From Pseudomonas koreensis (GTDB lineage Bacteria > Pseudomonadota > Gammaproteobacteria > Pseudomonadales > Pseudomonadaceae): a stretch of DNA of 64,000 nucleotides. The DNA lies in assembly GCF_024169245.1 (NCBI RefSeq), contig NZ_JALJWP010000001.1, positions 3,225,501 to 3,289,500 on the forward strand. Direction: 5' to 3'. This document shows, in pieces, positions 8,038 to 16,676 of the stretch (its first letter is position 1; each line of letters starts with the position of its first letter). Position numbers and translations under genes: made by a program. The notes under the pieces were generated by a model that was not told the DNA's origin, did not search any database, and saw only the letters and a list, made by a program, of their open reading frames with translations.

Positions 8038-8988
8038 ATGTTAAGTAGAACTGCCTCGGATCTGTACTGGATGTCGCGTTACCTGGAGCGTGCGGAGAAC
8101 CTCGCACGCATGCTCGACATCAGTTATTCACTGTCGCTGATGCCGCAGGACGGGCGCGGCGATGGTCTGCACGAACTCGCCATGCCGTTGCTGATTACCG
8201 GCACTCTCGATGATTACCATGACCGCCACGGCGATCTGCACGCCGAACGCCTGCTGCATTTCTTTGCGCTGGACGCGGCCAACCCGGCGAGCATCTACAG
8301 CTGCCTCGGCGCGGCGCGGGCCAGTGCCCATGCGGTGCGCGGGCGAATCACCGCCGACATGTGGGAAAACATCAACGCAACTTGGCTGGAAATCCGCGGC
8401 ATCGCCGAACAGGGTCTGAGCCGCTACGGCATGAGCCGTTTCTGCGAATGGATCAAGGAGCGCTCGCACCTGTTCCGTGGCGCGTCCTACGGCACGATCA
8501 TGCGCAACGACGCGTTTCGCTTCATCCGTCTGGGCACGTTCATCGAGCGCGCGGACAACACGCTGCGCCTGCTCGATGCCCGCTACGAAATGGCCGGCGA
8601 TCAGGCCGAAGCGGTCAGTGACGGCACAGCGCACGCCTATTACCAGTGGAGTGCGCTGCTGCGGGCATTGTCGTCGTTCGAGGCCTACACCGAAATCTAC
8701 CGCGATGCGCCCGGCGCCCGGCACGTCGCCGAATTGCTTTTGTTGCGCGCCGATGTACCCCGTTCGTTGCGTGCCTGTACCGAAGAAATCGACCAGATCC
8801 TCGCGCAACTGCCCGGCGCCAACGGCCGCCCGGCACAACGCCTGGCGGCGGAAATGGACGCGCGCCTGCGCTACACCGGCATCAACGAAATCCTCGAAGA
8901 AGGCCTGCACGCCTGGCTGACCGAATTCATCCCGTTGGTGCGCCAGTTGGGCAACGCCATTCACAGTTCCTACCTGGAGGCTGCATGA
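8038..8988 (+). CDS. Alpha-E domain protein (DUF403)
   Basis: A 316-residue mostly helical protein of the alpha-E (DUF403) family. It starts MLSRTASDLYWMSRYLERAE, the hallmark N-terminal motif; further family features are RGRITADMWENINATW, FIRLGTFIERADNTLRLLD (about 161-179) and a C-terminal helical bundle. No catalytic function is established. The consistent pairing with circularly permuted ATP-grasp enzymes suggests a common pathway, perhaps as a structural or amine-handling partner. It begins 12 bases after the ATP-grasp stop and its stop overlaps the transglutaminase start (ATGA), indicating translational coupling. Confidence 0.88.
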   Translation: MLSRTASDLYWMSRYLERAENLARMLDISYSLSLMPQDGRGDGLHELAMPLLITGTLDDYHDRHGDLHAERLLHFFALDAANPASIYSCLGAARASAHAVRGRITADMWENINATWLEIRGIAEQGLSRYGMSRFCEWIKERSHLFRGASYGTIMRNDAFRFIRLGTFIERADNTLRLLDARYEMAGDQAEAVSDGTAHAYYQWSALLRALSSFEAYTEIYRDAPGARHVAELLLLRADVPRSLRACTEEIDQILAQLPGANGRPAQRLAAEMDARLRYTGINEILEEGLHAWLTEFIPLVRQLGNAIHSSYLEAA

Positions 8989-9788
8989 GACTTTCCATAA
9001 GCCACGAGACCACCTATCACTACGAAGATCAGGTGCGCGCGAGCATCCAGTACCTGCGCCTGACACCTCACGACAGCGAACGTCAGCATGTCCTCAGTTG
9101 GCAGCTCGATTTACCGCGCCCGGTGCGGGCGCAGCTCGATCCGTTCGGCAACATTCTGCATGTGTTGACCATGGACGAGCCGCACGAAGCGATCATCATT
9201 GGTGCCCGTGGTCAGGTCGATATCGATGAATTGCGCGAGGCCGAACATGAAAGCCAGTCAGCGCTGCCGTTCCTGCGCTTCACGCGCATGACCGAAGCCG
9301 ATGAAGCCTTGCGCGAGTTTGCCGACAAAAACTGCAAGCAACGGCGTGATCGCACCGCGCTGATCGATTTGATGTGCGCATTGAATCAGCACATGACCTA
9401 CACGCCGGGCTCGACCGTGGTCGACACCAGTGCCGCCGAAGCTTTCGCCGGTCGCGCCGGGGTCTGTCAGGATCATGCGCACGCCTTTCTCGCCTGCGCG
9501 CGCAGCCTTGGCGTGCCGTCGCGTTATGTCTCGGGTTATTTGTACAGCGAAGATTGTGAGCATCTGGCCAGCCATGCCTGGGCGGAAGCGTGGCTGGATG
9601 ACGCGTGGTACAGCTTTGATGTGACCAACCAGCTAGCGCGCCCGGAACGGCACCTGAAACTGGCGGTGGGCCTGGATTATCTCGATGCCTGCCCGGTGCG
9701 CGGCATGCGCCGGGGCGGCGGCTGCGAGCAGATGCACGCGAAAGTGTACGTCTCGCCGACGCCGGTTATCTCCGTGCAGCAGCAATAA
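8985..9788 (+). CDS. Transglutaminase-like protease-fold protein
   Basis: A 267-residue cytoplasmic-looking protein with an N-terminal bacterial transglutaminase-like domain (MRLSISHETTYHYEDQVRAS, then LRLTPHDSERQ) and a core transglutaminase-fold catalytic domain. The papain-like triad is readable as Cys161 (GVCQDHAHAF), His197 (ASHAWAEAW) and Asp212 (SFDVTN), so it should be active as a cysteine peptidase or amidase/transpeptidase. The start ATG 8985 overlaps the preceding stop by ATGA. Within the operon an ATP-grasp ligase could build, and this enzyme cleave or transfer, the same amide bond; that is inference. A REP doublet follows after the stop. Confidence 0.88.
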   Translation: MRLSISHETTYHYEDQVRASIQYLRLTPHDSERQHVLSWQLDLPRPVRAQLDPFGNILHVLTMDEPHEAIIIGARGQVDIDELREAEHESQSALPFLRFTRMTEADEALREFADKNCKQRRDRTALIDLMCALNQHMTYTPGSTVVDTSAAEAFAGRAGVCQDHAHAFLACARSLGVPSRYVSGYLYSEDCEHLASHAWAEAWLDDAWYSFDVTNQLARPERHLKLAVGLDYLDACPVRGMRRGGGCEQMHAKVYVSPTPVISVQQQ

Positions 9789-9806
9789 GGATCTGCACAA
9801 TCCCCT

Positions 9807-9893
9807 GTAGGAGTGAGCCTGCTCGCGATAGCGGTGAGTCAGTCACATCTGTATCGCCTGACACGCCGCTATCGCGAGCAGGCTCACTCCTAC
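9807..9893. repeat. REP doublet (GAGCCTGCTCGCGA family)
   Basis: Arms GTAGGAGTGAGCCTGCTCGC and GCGAGCAGGCTCACTCCTAC in inverted orientation. It separates the converging transglutaminase gene and the minus-strand cytochrome gene and is close to a perfect mirror. Confidence 0.9.
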
Positions 9894-9906
9894 AAGGGGG
9901 GCGGTG

Positions 9907-10713
9907 TCAGGGCTTAATCTTGCGGCCGGCCATGTGCTTCAGATAGCCCACCAGCATCTCCAGATCCCCGTCCGGCAACACCTGCGCCGAAAACCCCGGC
10001 ATCTTCGCCTGCGGCCACTGGCGCAAACTTTGCGGATCGCGGATGTAGCGCTTCAGGAAATCCGCCCCAAAATACTCGGTCGGGCTGTACGGAATATTCA
10101 GATCCGGTCCGAACTGAGCATCACCGGCACCATTCAACCGGTGACACGCCAGGCAGTTTTTCTGAAACAAGGCAAAGCCCTGGTTCACCGGATCATCGGC
10201 CTTCAATGCCGGATCGGGCAGCAGGGCAGGGAAACGCTGGGCCACCGGCGCCATCAACTTGATGCTGGCGACTTCGAACGGCCACTGCTCGGGGCTGATC
10301 TTGCCGGCTTGCGGATCGGTCCAGACCAGATAGAAAGGCCCGGCGCTGTTCTTGCCTGCGGACAACGCTGGCCACGGCTGAGCCGGATCCTCGATTGCCA
10401 GCCATGCGCGCGCGCCATTCTTGTTCAGCAAAGGCGCAGCGGCCAACTCTGCAGCAAAGCCGTCCAGTGCCACCGCTTGCAAATGATCCTCAGGTCTGAC
10501 GCCGGTCAGCAACGCGGCCAGGGGCACGGCCTGATAGGTCATGGCCTTCTTGTAGGAAACATCATCGTTGATGGTGAGGGTTTGCAGTTGAGGATGCTTG
10601 AGCAATTCCTCGGTCTGCCAGGTGCGGCTGTTTGCGCCCAACTGCAGATCCAGTTGTGCGGCAGACAAGGGCAAGCTCAGCAGCAAGGCACTGAGCGCAA
10701 TGAGCGTTTTCAA
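9907..10713 (-). CDS. Periplasmic c-type cytochrome
   Basis: A 268-residue exported protein. With the TTG at 10713 as start it begins MKTLIALSALLLSLPLSAAQ, a clean signal peptide cut near residue 19. The upstream GTG at 10761 would add 16 polar residues before the signal, so TTG is preferred. The middle part (PLAALLTGVRPEDHLQAVAL, GPFYLVWTDPQAG) resembles molybdopterin-oxidoreductase-like accessory folds. The C-terminal third is a monohaem cytochrome c domain with CLACH at residues 187-191 and a likely distal Met in the AKMPGF segment. It probably transfers electrons in the periplasm; the partner is unknown. The small membrane protein gene at 10824-10919 lies just upstream on the same strand. 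Confidence 0.8.
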   Translation of the reverse strand: MKTLIALSALLLSLPLSAAQLDLQLGANSRTWQTEELLKHPQLQTLTINDDVSYKKAMTYQAVPLAALLTGVRPEDHLQAVALDGFAAELAAAPLLNKNGARAWLAIEDPAQPWPALSAGKNSAGPFYLVWTDPQAGKISPEQWPFEVASIKLMAPVAQRFPALLPDPALKADDPVNQGFALFQKNCLACHRLNGAGDAQFGPDLNIPYSPTEYFGADFLKRYIRDPQSLRQWPQAKMPGFSAQVLPDGDLEMLVGYLKHMAGRKIKP

Positions 10714-10823
10714 ATGACCGCCGTCCGTGTCGTGTAAGTGCGCAAAGGTTGGCACAACCACGCTGGCCCGGGTAGCGGGCCAGTCACATTTTCAGCGGCG
10801 ATCTACAGCACGCGGCGCTTGAA

Positions 10824-10919
10824 TCAGCCGATGATCTTGGTCAGATTCGGCAAGATCAACAACAGCGTCGTGGCGAAAAGAATGAGTCCTGCTTGACGTA
10901 CTTTCGGTTGTTTGAACAT
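10824..10919 (-). CDS. 31-residue single-helix membrane protein
   Basis: Reading from ATG 10919 gives MFKQPKVRQAGLILFATTLL followed by LILPNLTKIIG: a short basic N-terminus and one hydrophobic helix. That is the profile of a small inner-membrane protein with its N-terminus in the cytoplasm. An AAAGGCGG-type ribosome site lies upstream at a workable distance. The longer open frame from 11018 has a composition unlike a protein and is not supported. It is on the same strand as, and 110 bases upstream of, the cytochrome gene. No function is known. Confidence 0.6.
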   Translation of the reverse strand: MFKQPKVRQAGLILFATTLLLILPNLTKIIG

Positions 10920-11305
10920 GGCTTGACCGCCTTTATTGTTATTTCCTGAGGCGTGCCTGACTGCAGATCCATGACGGCACGCGTTGCACTTCCTGTTGAA
11001 GGACGCCCGTCTCGGCAAAACCCGACGACGATGGCGTACATGTTCACCTTAGGGCCCACGTCCGCATTGGCTTAGATCCATTTCATATGGAGCGCTTGAA
11101 AAAAGCTTTAAAAAAAGCATGAGGCGTATTGCCAGCTTCTTTGCCGCCCGCTGGCTAGACAACTTGGTGACCTGAACCGGTTCACCTGAGGTCCGATGAC
11201 CGTCCGTCTGAGCGCGGGCGTCAAGCGCTTTGAGCAAAGTGGTCATTGCTTGCCGACCTGCGCAGCGCGAAAGTGCAATGACACTGAATCAGGTTCGAGG
11301 ACGTC
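10920..11305. promoter_or_regulatory. Intergenic region with candidate operators upstream of thiolase
   Basis: 386 bases without a gene between the divergent small membrane protein and the thiolase. It holds a perfect 12-bp palindrome TGAACCGGTTCA at 11173-11184 and an inverted repeat (AGTGGTCATTGC at 11238-11249, GCAATGACACT at 11275-11285) that ends 20 bases before the thiolase start. Either could be a regulator site or, for the second, a leader hairpin. No regulator is assigned. Confidence 0.35.
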
Positions 11306-12511
11306 ATGACTGAAGCGTTGATTTTCGATGCGTTGCGCACCCCGCGCGGCAAAGGCAAGGCCGACGGCGCGTTGCACAGCGTTAAACCGGTCAACCTGGT
11401 GGCGGGGTTGTTGACCGCTTTGCAGGCACGCACGGCGCTGGATACCAGTCAGGTCGATGATGTCGTCCTCGGCTGCGTCACACCGATCGGCGATCAAGGT
11501 TCCGACATCGCCAAAACGGCGGTGCAAGTCGCCGACTGGGACGTCAGCGTCGCCGGCGTACAGATCAACCGTTTCTGTGCTTCAGGTCTGGAAGCTGTGA
11601 ATCTCGGCGCGATGAAAGTGCGCTCCGGTTTCGAGGATCTGGTGATAGTCGGCGGCGTCGAGTCGATGTCGCGGGTGCCGATGGGCAGCGATGGTGGGGC
11701 CTGGGCGCTGGATCCGCAGACCAACCTGCACAGCCACTTCACCCCGCAAGGCGTCGGCGCCGACCTCATCGCCACCCTCGAAGGCTTCAGCCGGCAGGAT
11801 GTCGACGCCTACGCGCTGCACTCGCAGCACAAAGCCGCGCGGGCCCGCGCCAATGGCTCATTCAACAAGTCGCTGGTGCCGGTGCAGGATCAGAATGGCA
11901 TCGTTCTGCTCGATCACGATGAGTTCATCCGCGCCGAATCGACCCTCGAAGGCCTCGGCAAGCTCAAGCCGAGTTTCGAAATGATCGGGCAGATGGGCTT
12001 CGACGCCACGGCGTTGCGGGTCTACAGCCATGTCGAGCGGATCAACCACGTGCACACGCCGGGCAACAGTTCCGGGATTGTCGACGGCGCGGCGCTGATG
12101 CTGATCGGCTCCGAAGCCAAGGGCCGTGCGCTTGGTCTGCGGCCACGGGCGCGGATCGTCGCCACCGCCGTTACCAGCACCGACCCGACGATCATGCTCA
12201 CCGGCCCGGCGCCGGCGACCCGCAAAGCGCTGGCCAAGGCCGGACTGCGTGTGGAGGACATCGATCTGTTCGAGGTCAACGAAGCGTTTGCCTCGGTGGT
12301 GTTGAAGTTCATCAAGGACATGGCCGTCGACCCGGACAAGGTCAACGTCAACGGCGGCTCGATCGCCATGGGCCATCCGCTGGGCGCCACTGGATGCGCG
12401 ATCCTCGGCACGCTGCTCGATGAACTGGAAGCGCGGCACCTGCGCTACGGCCTGGCAACACTGTGCGTCGGCGGCGGCATGGGCATTGCCACCATCATCG
12501 AACGCCACTGA
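11306..12511 (+). CDS. Acetyl-CoA C-acyltransferase (thiolase)
   Basis: A 401-residue type II thiolase that cleaves 3-ketoacyl-CoA with CoA or runs the reverse condensation. The nucleophilic Cys91 lies in [12 protein letters not shown], the base His357 in [11 protein letters not shown], and the second catalytic Cys387 in LCVGGGMG. The middle [14 protein letters not shown] segment is also typical. Length fits FadA/FadI-like enzymes. ATG 11306 is preceded by GAGGA. It is followed 24 bases later by a FadB-like multifunctional enzyme, so together they form a beta-oxidation pair. The order (thiolase first) differs from the canonical fadBA operon, which suggests a second, specialised set. Confidence 0.92.
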   Translation: MTEALIFDALRTPRGKGKADGALHSVKPVNLVAGLLTALQARTALDTSQVDDVVLGCVTPIGDQGSDIAKTAVQVADWDVSVAGVQINRFCASGLEAVNLGAMKVRSGFEDLVIVGGVESMSRVPMGSDGGAWALDPQTNLHSHFTPQGVGADLIATLEGFSRQDVDAYALHSQHKAARARANGSFNKSLVPVQDQNGIVLLDHDEFIRAESTLEGLGKLKPSFEMIGQMGFDATALRVYSHVERINHVHTPGNSSGIVDGAALMLIGSEAKGRALGLRPRARIVATAVTSTDPTIMLTGPAPATRKALAKAGLRVEDIDLFEVNEAFASVVLKFIKDMAVDPDKVNVNGGSIAMGHPLGATGCAILGTLLDELEARHLRYGLATLCVGGGMGIATIIERH

Positions 12512-12535
12512 GCCCCGATTTCAAGGAACCCTGTT

Positions 12536-14680
12536 ATGAGCGAAGCCATTCGTTACGAAAAAGGCCAGGACGGCATCGTTGTGCTGACCATGGACATGCC
12601 GGGCCAGAGCGCCAACACCATGAACGCCGTGTACCGCGAGGCCATGGCCGCTTGCGTGGCGCGGTTGTCAGCGGAAAAAGACAGCATTGCCGGGGTGATC
12701 ATCACCTCGGCGAAGAAAACCTTCTTTGCCGGCGGCGACCTCAATGAACTGATCAAGGTCGGCAAGCCCGAAGCCAAAGCCTTCTATGACATGGTGCTGA
12801 CCCTCAAGGCGCAATTGCGCAGCCTGGAAACCCTCGGCAAACCGGTGGTCGCAGCGATTAACGGCGCGGCGCTGGGCGGCGGTTGGGAAATCTGCCTGGC
12901 CTGCCATCACCGCATCGCTGTGGATGACGCCTCGGTGCAACTCGGTCTGCCGGAAGTGACGCTGGGCCTGTTGCCGGGCGGCGGCGGGGTGGTGCGCATG
13001 GTGCGCATGCTCGGCATCGAAAAAGCCCTGCCGTACTTGCTCGAAGGCAAGAAAGTGCGCCCGCAACAGGCGTTGCAGGCCGGGCTGATCGATGAATTGG
13101 CAGCGGATCGAGATGAATTGCTGGCCAAGGCACGCGCCTGGATTATCGCCAATCCGGCGCCAGTGCAACGCTGGGACGTCAAGGGTTACCAGATTCCTGG
13201 CGGCACGCCATCGAATCCAAAAGTCGCGCAGATGCTGGCGATTGCGCCGTCGATCCTGCGCGCCAAGACCCAAGGCACGCTGCCAGCGCCGGAGAAGATT
13301 CTCTGCGCGGGGGTGGAGGGCGCTCAGGTCGATTTCGACAACGCGCACCTGATCGAAACACGCTACTTCACAGAGCTGACGACCGGGCAGATCTCGAAAA
13401 ACCTGATCGGCACGTTCTGGTTCCAGTTGAACGAGATCAACGCCGGCGGTTCAAGACCGCAAGGTTTTGCGCCTTATAAAACCAAGAAAGTGGGTGTGCT
13501 CGGCGCTGGCATGATGGGCGCGGGCATCGCGTTTGTCAGCGCCTCGGCCGGTATCGACGTCGTGCTCAAGGACATCAACCTCGCCGCTGCCGAGAAAGGC
13601 AAAGCACATTCCGCGGCGCTGCTGGATAAAAAAGTTGCCCGTGGCCAGATGACGGTTGAGCAGCGCGAAGCGGTTCTGACGCGCATCGTTGCCAGCGAAA
13701 GCGATGCCGATCTGGCCGGTTGCGACCTGATCATCGAAGCGGTGTTCGAAGATCGCCAACTCAAAGCCAAGGTGTCTGCCGCCGCGCAACAGGTGGTGGG
13801 TGGCGACGCTGTCATCGCTTCCAATACGTCGACGCTGCCAATCACCGGCCTGGCGACGGCCGTGCCCGATCAAAGCAAATTCATCGGCCTGCATTTCTTC
13901 AGTCCGGTGGAAAAAATGCCGCTGGTGGAAATCATCAAGGGCGCGCAGACCAGCGACGAAACCCTCGCCCGCGGTTTCGATTTCGTCCTCCAAATCAAGA
14001 AAACGCCGATCGTGGTCAACGACAGTCGCGGCTTCTTCACCTCGCGGGTGTTCGGTACGTTCACCAACGAAGGCATTGCCATGCTCGGCGAAGGCGTCAG
14101 TGCGCCGATGATCGAGACCGAAGCGCGCAAGGCCGGGATGCCGGTCGGGCCTCTGGCCATCTCCGACGAAGTTTCCCTCAGCCTGATGAGCCATATCCGG
14201 CAGCAGACGGCCAAGGACTTACAGGCAGAAGGGAAACCGCTGATCGAGCATCCGGCCTTCGCCGTGATTGACTTGATGCTCAATGAGTTCAAGCGACCGG
14301 GCAAAGCGGCCGGAGGCGGTTTTTATGAATATCCTGCGGCTGCCCAGAAGCATCTGTGGCCGGAGCTGAAAACGCGTTTCGAGAAAGTCGACGGACAGAT
14401 TCCAGCGAAGGATGTGCGTGATCGTCTGTTGTTTGTGCAGGCCATCGAAACCGTGCGCTGTGTGGAGGAGGGCGTGCTGACCTCAACGGCGGATGCCAAC
14501 GTCGGCTCGATCTTCGGCATCGGGTTTGCCCCGTGGACCGGCGGTGCGCTGCAGTTCATCAACCAGTATGGCCTGAAGGACTTCATCGCCCGCGCGCAGT
14601 ATCTGGCCGAGCAATATGGTGAGCGGTTTACGCCGCCAGCACTGTTGCTGGACAAAGCGGCGAAAGGTGAAATGTTCTAG
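12536..14680 (+). CDS. FadB/FadJ-like enoyl-CoA hydratase / 3-hydroxyacyl-CoA dehydrogenase
   Basis: A 714-residue bifunctional beta-oxidation enzyme. Residues 1 to about 190 are a crotonase domain with the FAGGDLNELIK loop and the oxyanion-hole GAALGGGWEICLAC segment. From about 318 there is an NAD-binding Rossmann motif VGVLGAGMMGAGIA. The catalytic His of the dehydrogenase is at about 452 in GLHFFSPVEKMPLVEI, and 3HCDH C-terminal domains follow (GFFTSRVFGTFTNEG, DVRDRLLFVQAIETVRC). It would hydrate 2-enoyl-CoA and oxidise 3-hydroxyacyl-CoA, feeding the thiolase encoded directly upstream. Length agrees with the FadB/FadJ alpha-subunit family. Confidence 0.92.
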   Translation: MSEAIRYEKGQDGIVVLTMDMPGQSANTMNAVYREAMAACVARLSAEKDSIAGVIITSAKKTFFAGGDLNELIKVGKPEAKAFYDMVLTLKAQLRSLETLGKPVVAAINGAALGGGWEICLACHHRIAVDDASVQLGLPEVTLGLLPGGGGVVRMVRMLGIEKALPYLLEGKKVRPQQALQAGLIDELAADRDELLAKARAWIIANPAPVQRWDVKGYQIPGGTPSNPKVAQMLAIAPSILRAKTQGTLPAPEKILCAGVEGAQVDFDNAHLIETRYFTELTTGQISKNLIGTFWFQLNEINAGGSRPQGFAPYKTKKVGVLGAGMMGAGIAFVSASAGIDVVLKDINLAAAEKGKAHSAALLDKKVARGQMTVEQREAVLTRIVASESDADLAGCDLIIEAVFEDRQLKAKVSAAAQQVVGGDAVIASNTSTLPITGLATAVPDQSKFIGLHFFSPVEKMPLVEIIKGAQTSDETLARGFDFVLQIKKTPIVVNDSRGFFTSRVFGTFTNEGIAMLGEGVSAPMIETEARKAGMPVGPLAISDEVSLSLMSHIRQQTAKDLQAEGKPLIEHPAFAVIDLMLNEFKRPGKAAGGGFYEYPAAAQKHLWPELKTRFEKVDGQIPAKDVRDRLLFVQAIETVRCVEEGVLTSTADANVGSIFGIGFAPWTGGALQFINQYGLKDFIARAQYLAEQYGERFTPPALLLDKAAKGEMF

Positions 14681-14771
14681 GGCTGGCGAACATGTCGGGG
14701 CTTGCCTTGGCCATGTGTTTCAAGGCAGGCTCTGGGTGTTCATTATTCCCATCACGTGTCAGGTATTTTTT

Positions 14772-15500
14772 ATGTCGCTGCGCATCTGCATTCTCGAAAC
14801 CGACATCCTGCGGCCCGAATTGATTGACCAATATCAGGGTTATGGGCAGATGTTCCAGCGCCTGTTCTCGCAACAACCGATTGCCGCTGAGTTCACTGTC
14901 TATAACGTGGTGAATGGCGAATACCCAAGCGACAAGCAGACGTTCGATGCGTATCTGGTCACCGGCAGCAAGGCCGATTCGTTCGGCACTGATCCGTGGA
15001 TTCAGACCCTCAAGACTTATCTTCTGAATCGCTACGAACGCGGCGACAAACTGCTCGGCGTGTGCTTCGGCCATCAATTGCTGGCGCTGCTGCTTGGCGG
15101 AAAGAGCGAGCGCGCATCCCAGGGTTGGGGCGTCGGCACGCACAACTACAAGCTGGCGGCCAAGGCGCCGTGGATGAGCCCGGTGCGCGAAGAGCTGACA
15201 CTGTTGATCAGCCATCAGGATCAAGTGACCGAGCTACCGGAAAATGCCACAGTGATCGCGTCGAGCGATTTCTGCCCGTTCGCGGCTTATCACATCAACG
15301 ATCAAGTGCTGTGCTTCCAGGGCCATCCGGAATTCATTCACGATTACTCGCGCGCGCTGCTCGATCTGCGCCAGGAAGCGCTGGGTTCGCAGATTTACAG
15401 CAAGGGTGTCGCCAGCCTGGAACAGGAGCACCACGGCGCTACGGTGGCGGAGTGGATGATGCGTTTTGTGGCGCACAAACCAGAAGCTGCGCAACGCTAA
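14772..15500 (+). CDS. Class I glutamine amidotransferase-like protein
   Basis: A 242-residue stand-alone class I glutamine amidotransferase domain. The nucleophile Cys98 sits in GVCFGHQLLALLLGG, and the His185 and Glu187 partners are in QGHPEF. The N-terminus MSLRICILETDILRPELIDQ and the segment YLVTGSKADSF resemble GMP-synthase-type amidotransferases of unknown specificity. It should hydrolyse glutamine or a gamma-glutamyl compound; the acceptor is not known. The start at 14772 has only a weak AGG site, but the longer upstream frame lacks similarity to the fold. It is on the same strand as fadB-like, 91 bases downstream, and may share transcripts with it. Confidence 0.85.
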   Translation: MSLRICILETDILRPELIDQYQGYGQMFQRLFSQQPIAAEFTVYNVVNGEYPSDKQTFDAYLVTGSKADSFGTDPWIQTLKTYLLNRYERGDKLLGVCFGHQLLALLLGGKSERASQGWGVGTHNYKLAAKAPWMSPVREELTLLISHQDQVTELPENATVIASSDFCPFAAYHINDQVLCFQGHPEFIHDYSRALLDLRQEALGSQIYSKGVASLEQEHHGATVAEWMMRFVAHKPEAAQR

Positions 15501-15508
15501 AAGGGCCT

Positions 15509-15546
15509 GCTCCCACAATCCCTGTGGGAGCGAGCCTGCTCACGAA
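15509..15546. repeat. Single REP element (GAGCCTGCTCACGA variant)
   Basis: GCTCCCACAATCCCTGTGGGAGC forms a hairpin and continues as GAGCCTGCTCACGA, a lone REP copy. It sits between converging genes (amidotransferase, corA). Confidence 0.75.
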
Positions 15547-15569
15547 TCGCCGGGGCGACGCGGTCCCGG

Positions 15570-16541
15570 CTACAACCACCCCGACCGCTTGAAACTCGCC
15601 CACAAACTCACACACCCCACCGCAATAAACCCCAGCACCGCAAAATAACCGTAATGCCAAGTCAATTCCGGCATGTTCTGGAAGTTCATCCCGTAAATCC
15701 CGGCCACGGCCGTAGGGAAGGCCAGAATCGCTGCCCACGCTGCGAACTTGCGCTGCACCACGCTCTGCCGCGAGGCCTCGAGCAACACACCAATCTCGAT
15801 GGTCTGGCTGGCAATATCCGCCAGCGTGCTGAGGTCTTCCATCTGCCGCGTTACGTGAATTTGCACATCGCGAAAGTACGGGCGCATGTTCTTGTCGATG
15901 AACGGGAAACTGAGTTTTTGCAGCTCTTCGCCGATTTCCACCATCGGTGCCGCGTATCGACGCAAGCGCACCACGTCACGGCGCAAACCGTGGAGCTTCT
16001 GAATGTCGCGCTCGTTGAGGGCGCTGCACAGCACGTTGCGCTCCAGCTCATCGATCTCGGCGTGGATCGCTTCGCCTACCGGCTGATAGTTCTCGATGAC
16101 GAAATCGAGCAGCGCATACAGGACGAAATCCTCGCCATGCTCCAGCAACAATGGACGCGCCTCACAGCGTTGTCGCACCTGGGCGTAGGACGCCGAGTGG
16201 CCGTTGCGCGCGGTAATGATGTAGCCCTTGCCGGCGAAGATATGCGTCTCGATGAATTGCAAAACGCCGTGTTCGCGAACGGGCGAGTAAGTGACGATAA
16301 ACAGAGCGTCACCAAAGGTTTCCAGTTTCGGCCGGCTATGTTTTTCCAGCGCATCTTCGATGGCCAGCTCATGCAGATTGAACTGGCGTTGCAGGTTGGA
16401 TAATTCCTGTGCGTCCGGTTCTTCCAGACCGATCCAGACGAAGTGGCCCGGCTTGGCCGCCCAGGCCGCGCCTTCATCAAGCGTGATATTGGTAACTTTC
16501 TTGCCTTCGCTGTACACCGCAGCAGCAACAACTCGACCCAT
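15570..16541 (-). CDS. corA: CorA-family magnesium/cobalt transporter
   Basis: A 323-residue CorA channel for Mg2+, Co2+ or Ni2+ in the inner membrane. The N-terminal cytoplasmic domain runs to about residue 260. Two C-terminal membrane helices follow; the first ends with the family signature GMN at residues 284-286 (GIYGMNFQNMPE), and the last helix is GYFAVLGFIAVGCVSLWASF before a basic tail. Length and layout are normal. The ATG at 16541 gives the start MGRVVAAAVYSEGKKV. It is convergent with the amidotransferase gene and appears monocistronic. Confidence 0.9.
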   Translation of the reverse strand: MGRVVAAAVYSEGKKVTNITLDEGAAWAAKPGHFVWIGLEEPDAQELSNLQRQFNLHELAIEDALEKHSRPKLETFGDALFIVTYSPVREHGVLQFIETHIFAGKGYIITARNGHSASYAQVRQRCEARPLLLEHGEDFVLYALLDFVIENYQPVGEAIHAEIDELERNVLCSALNERDIQKLHGLRRDVVRLRRYAAPMVEIGEELQKLSFPFIDKNMRPYFRDVQIHVTRQMEDLSTLADIASQTIEIGVLLEASRQSVVQRKFAAWAAILAFPTAVAGIYGMNFQNMPELTWHYGYFAVLGFIAVGCVSLWASFKRSGWL

Positions 16542-16644
16542 GGTGGTGATTCACTTCTTCTTGGCAGATGGCAGGGGAACATGGCTTCAGCTTAGCCGTG
16601 TCGCTGCTTGAGAGTCAGTGAAACTTCTACAGTTCACCCGGCAA

Positions 16645-16676
16645 AAGAAAACCCGCACAGGGCGGGTTTGTTTTTT
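16645..16676. terminator. Bidirectional terminator after plsC-like gene
   Basis: Stem AAACCCGC/GCGGGTTT (16649-16656 with 16662-16669) flanked by T-rich sequence in both directions. On the minus strand it directly follows the acyltransferase stop. Confidence 0.8.
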
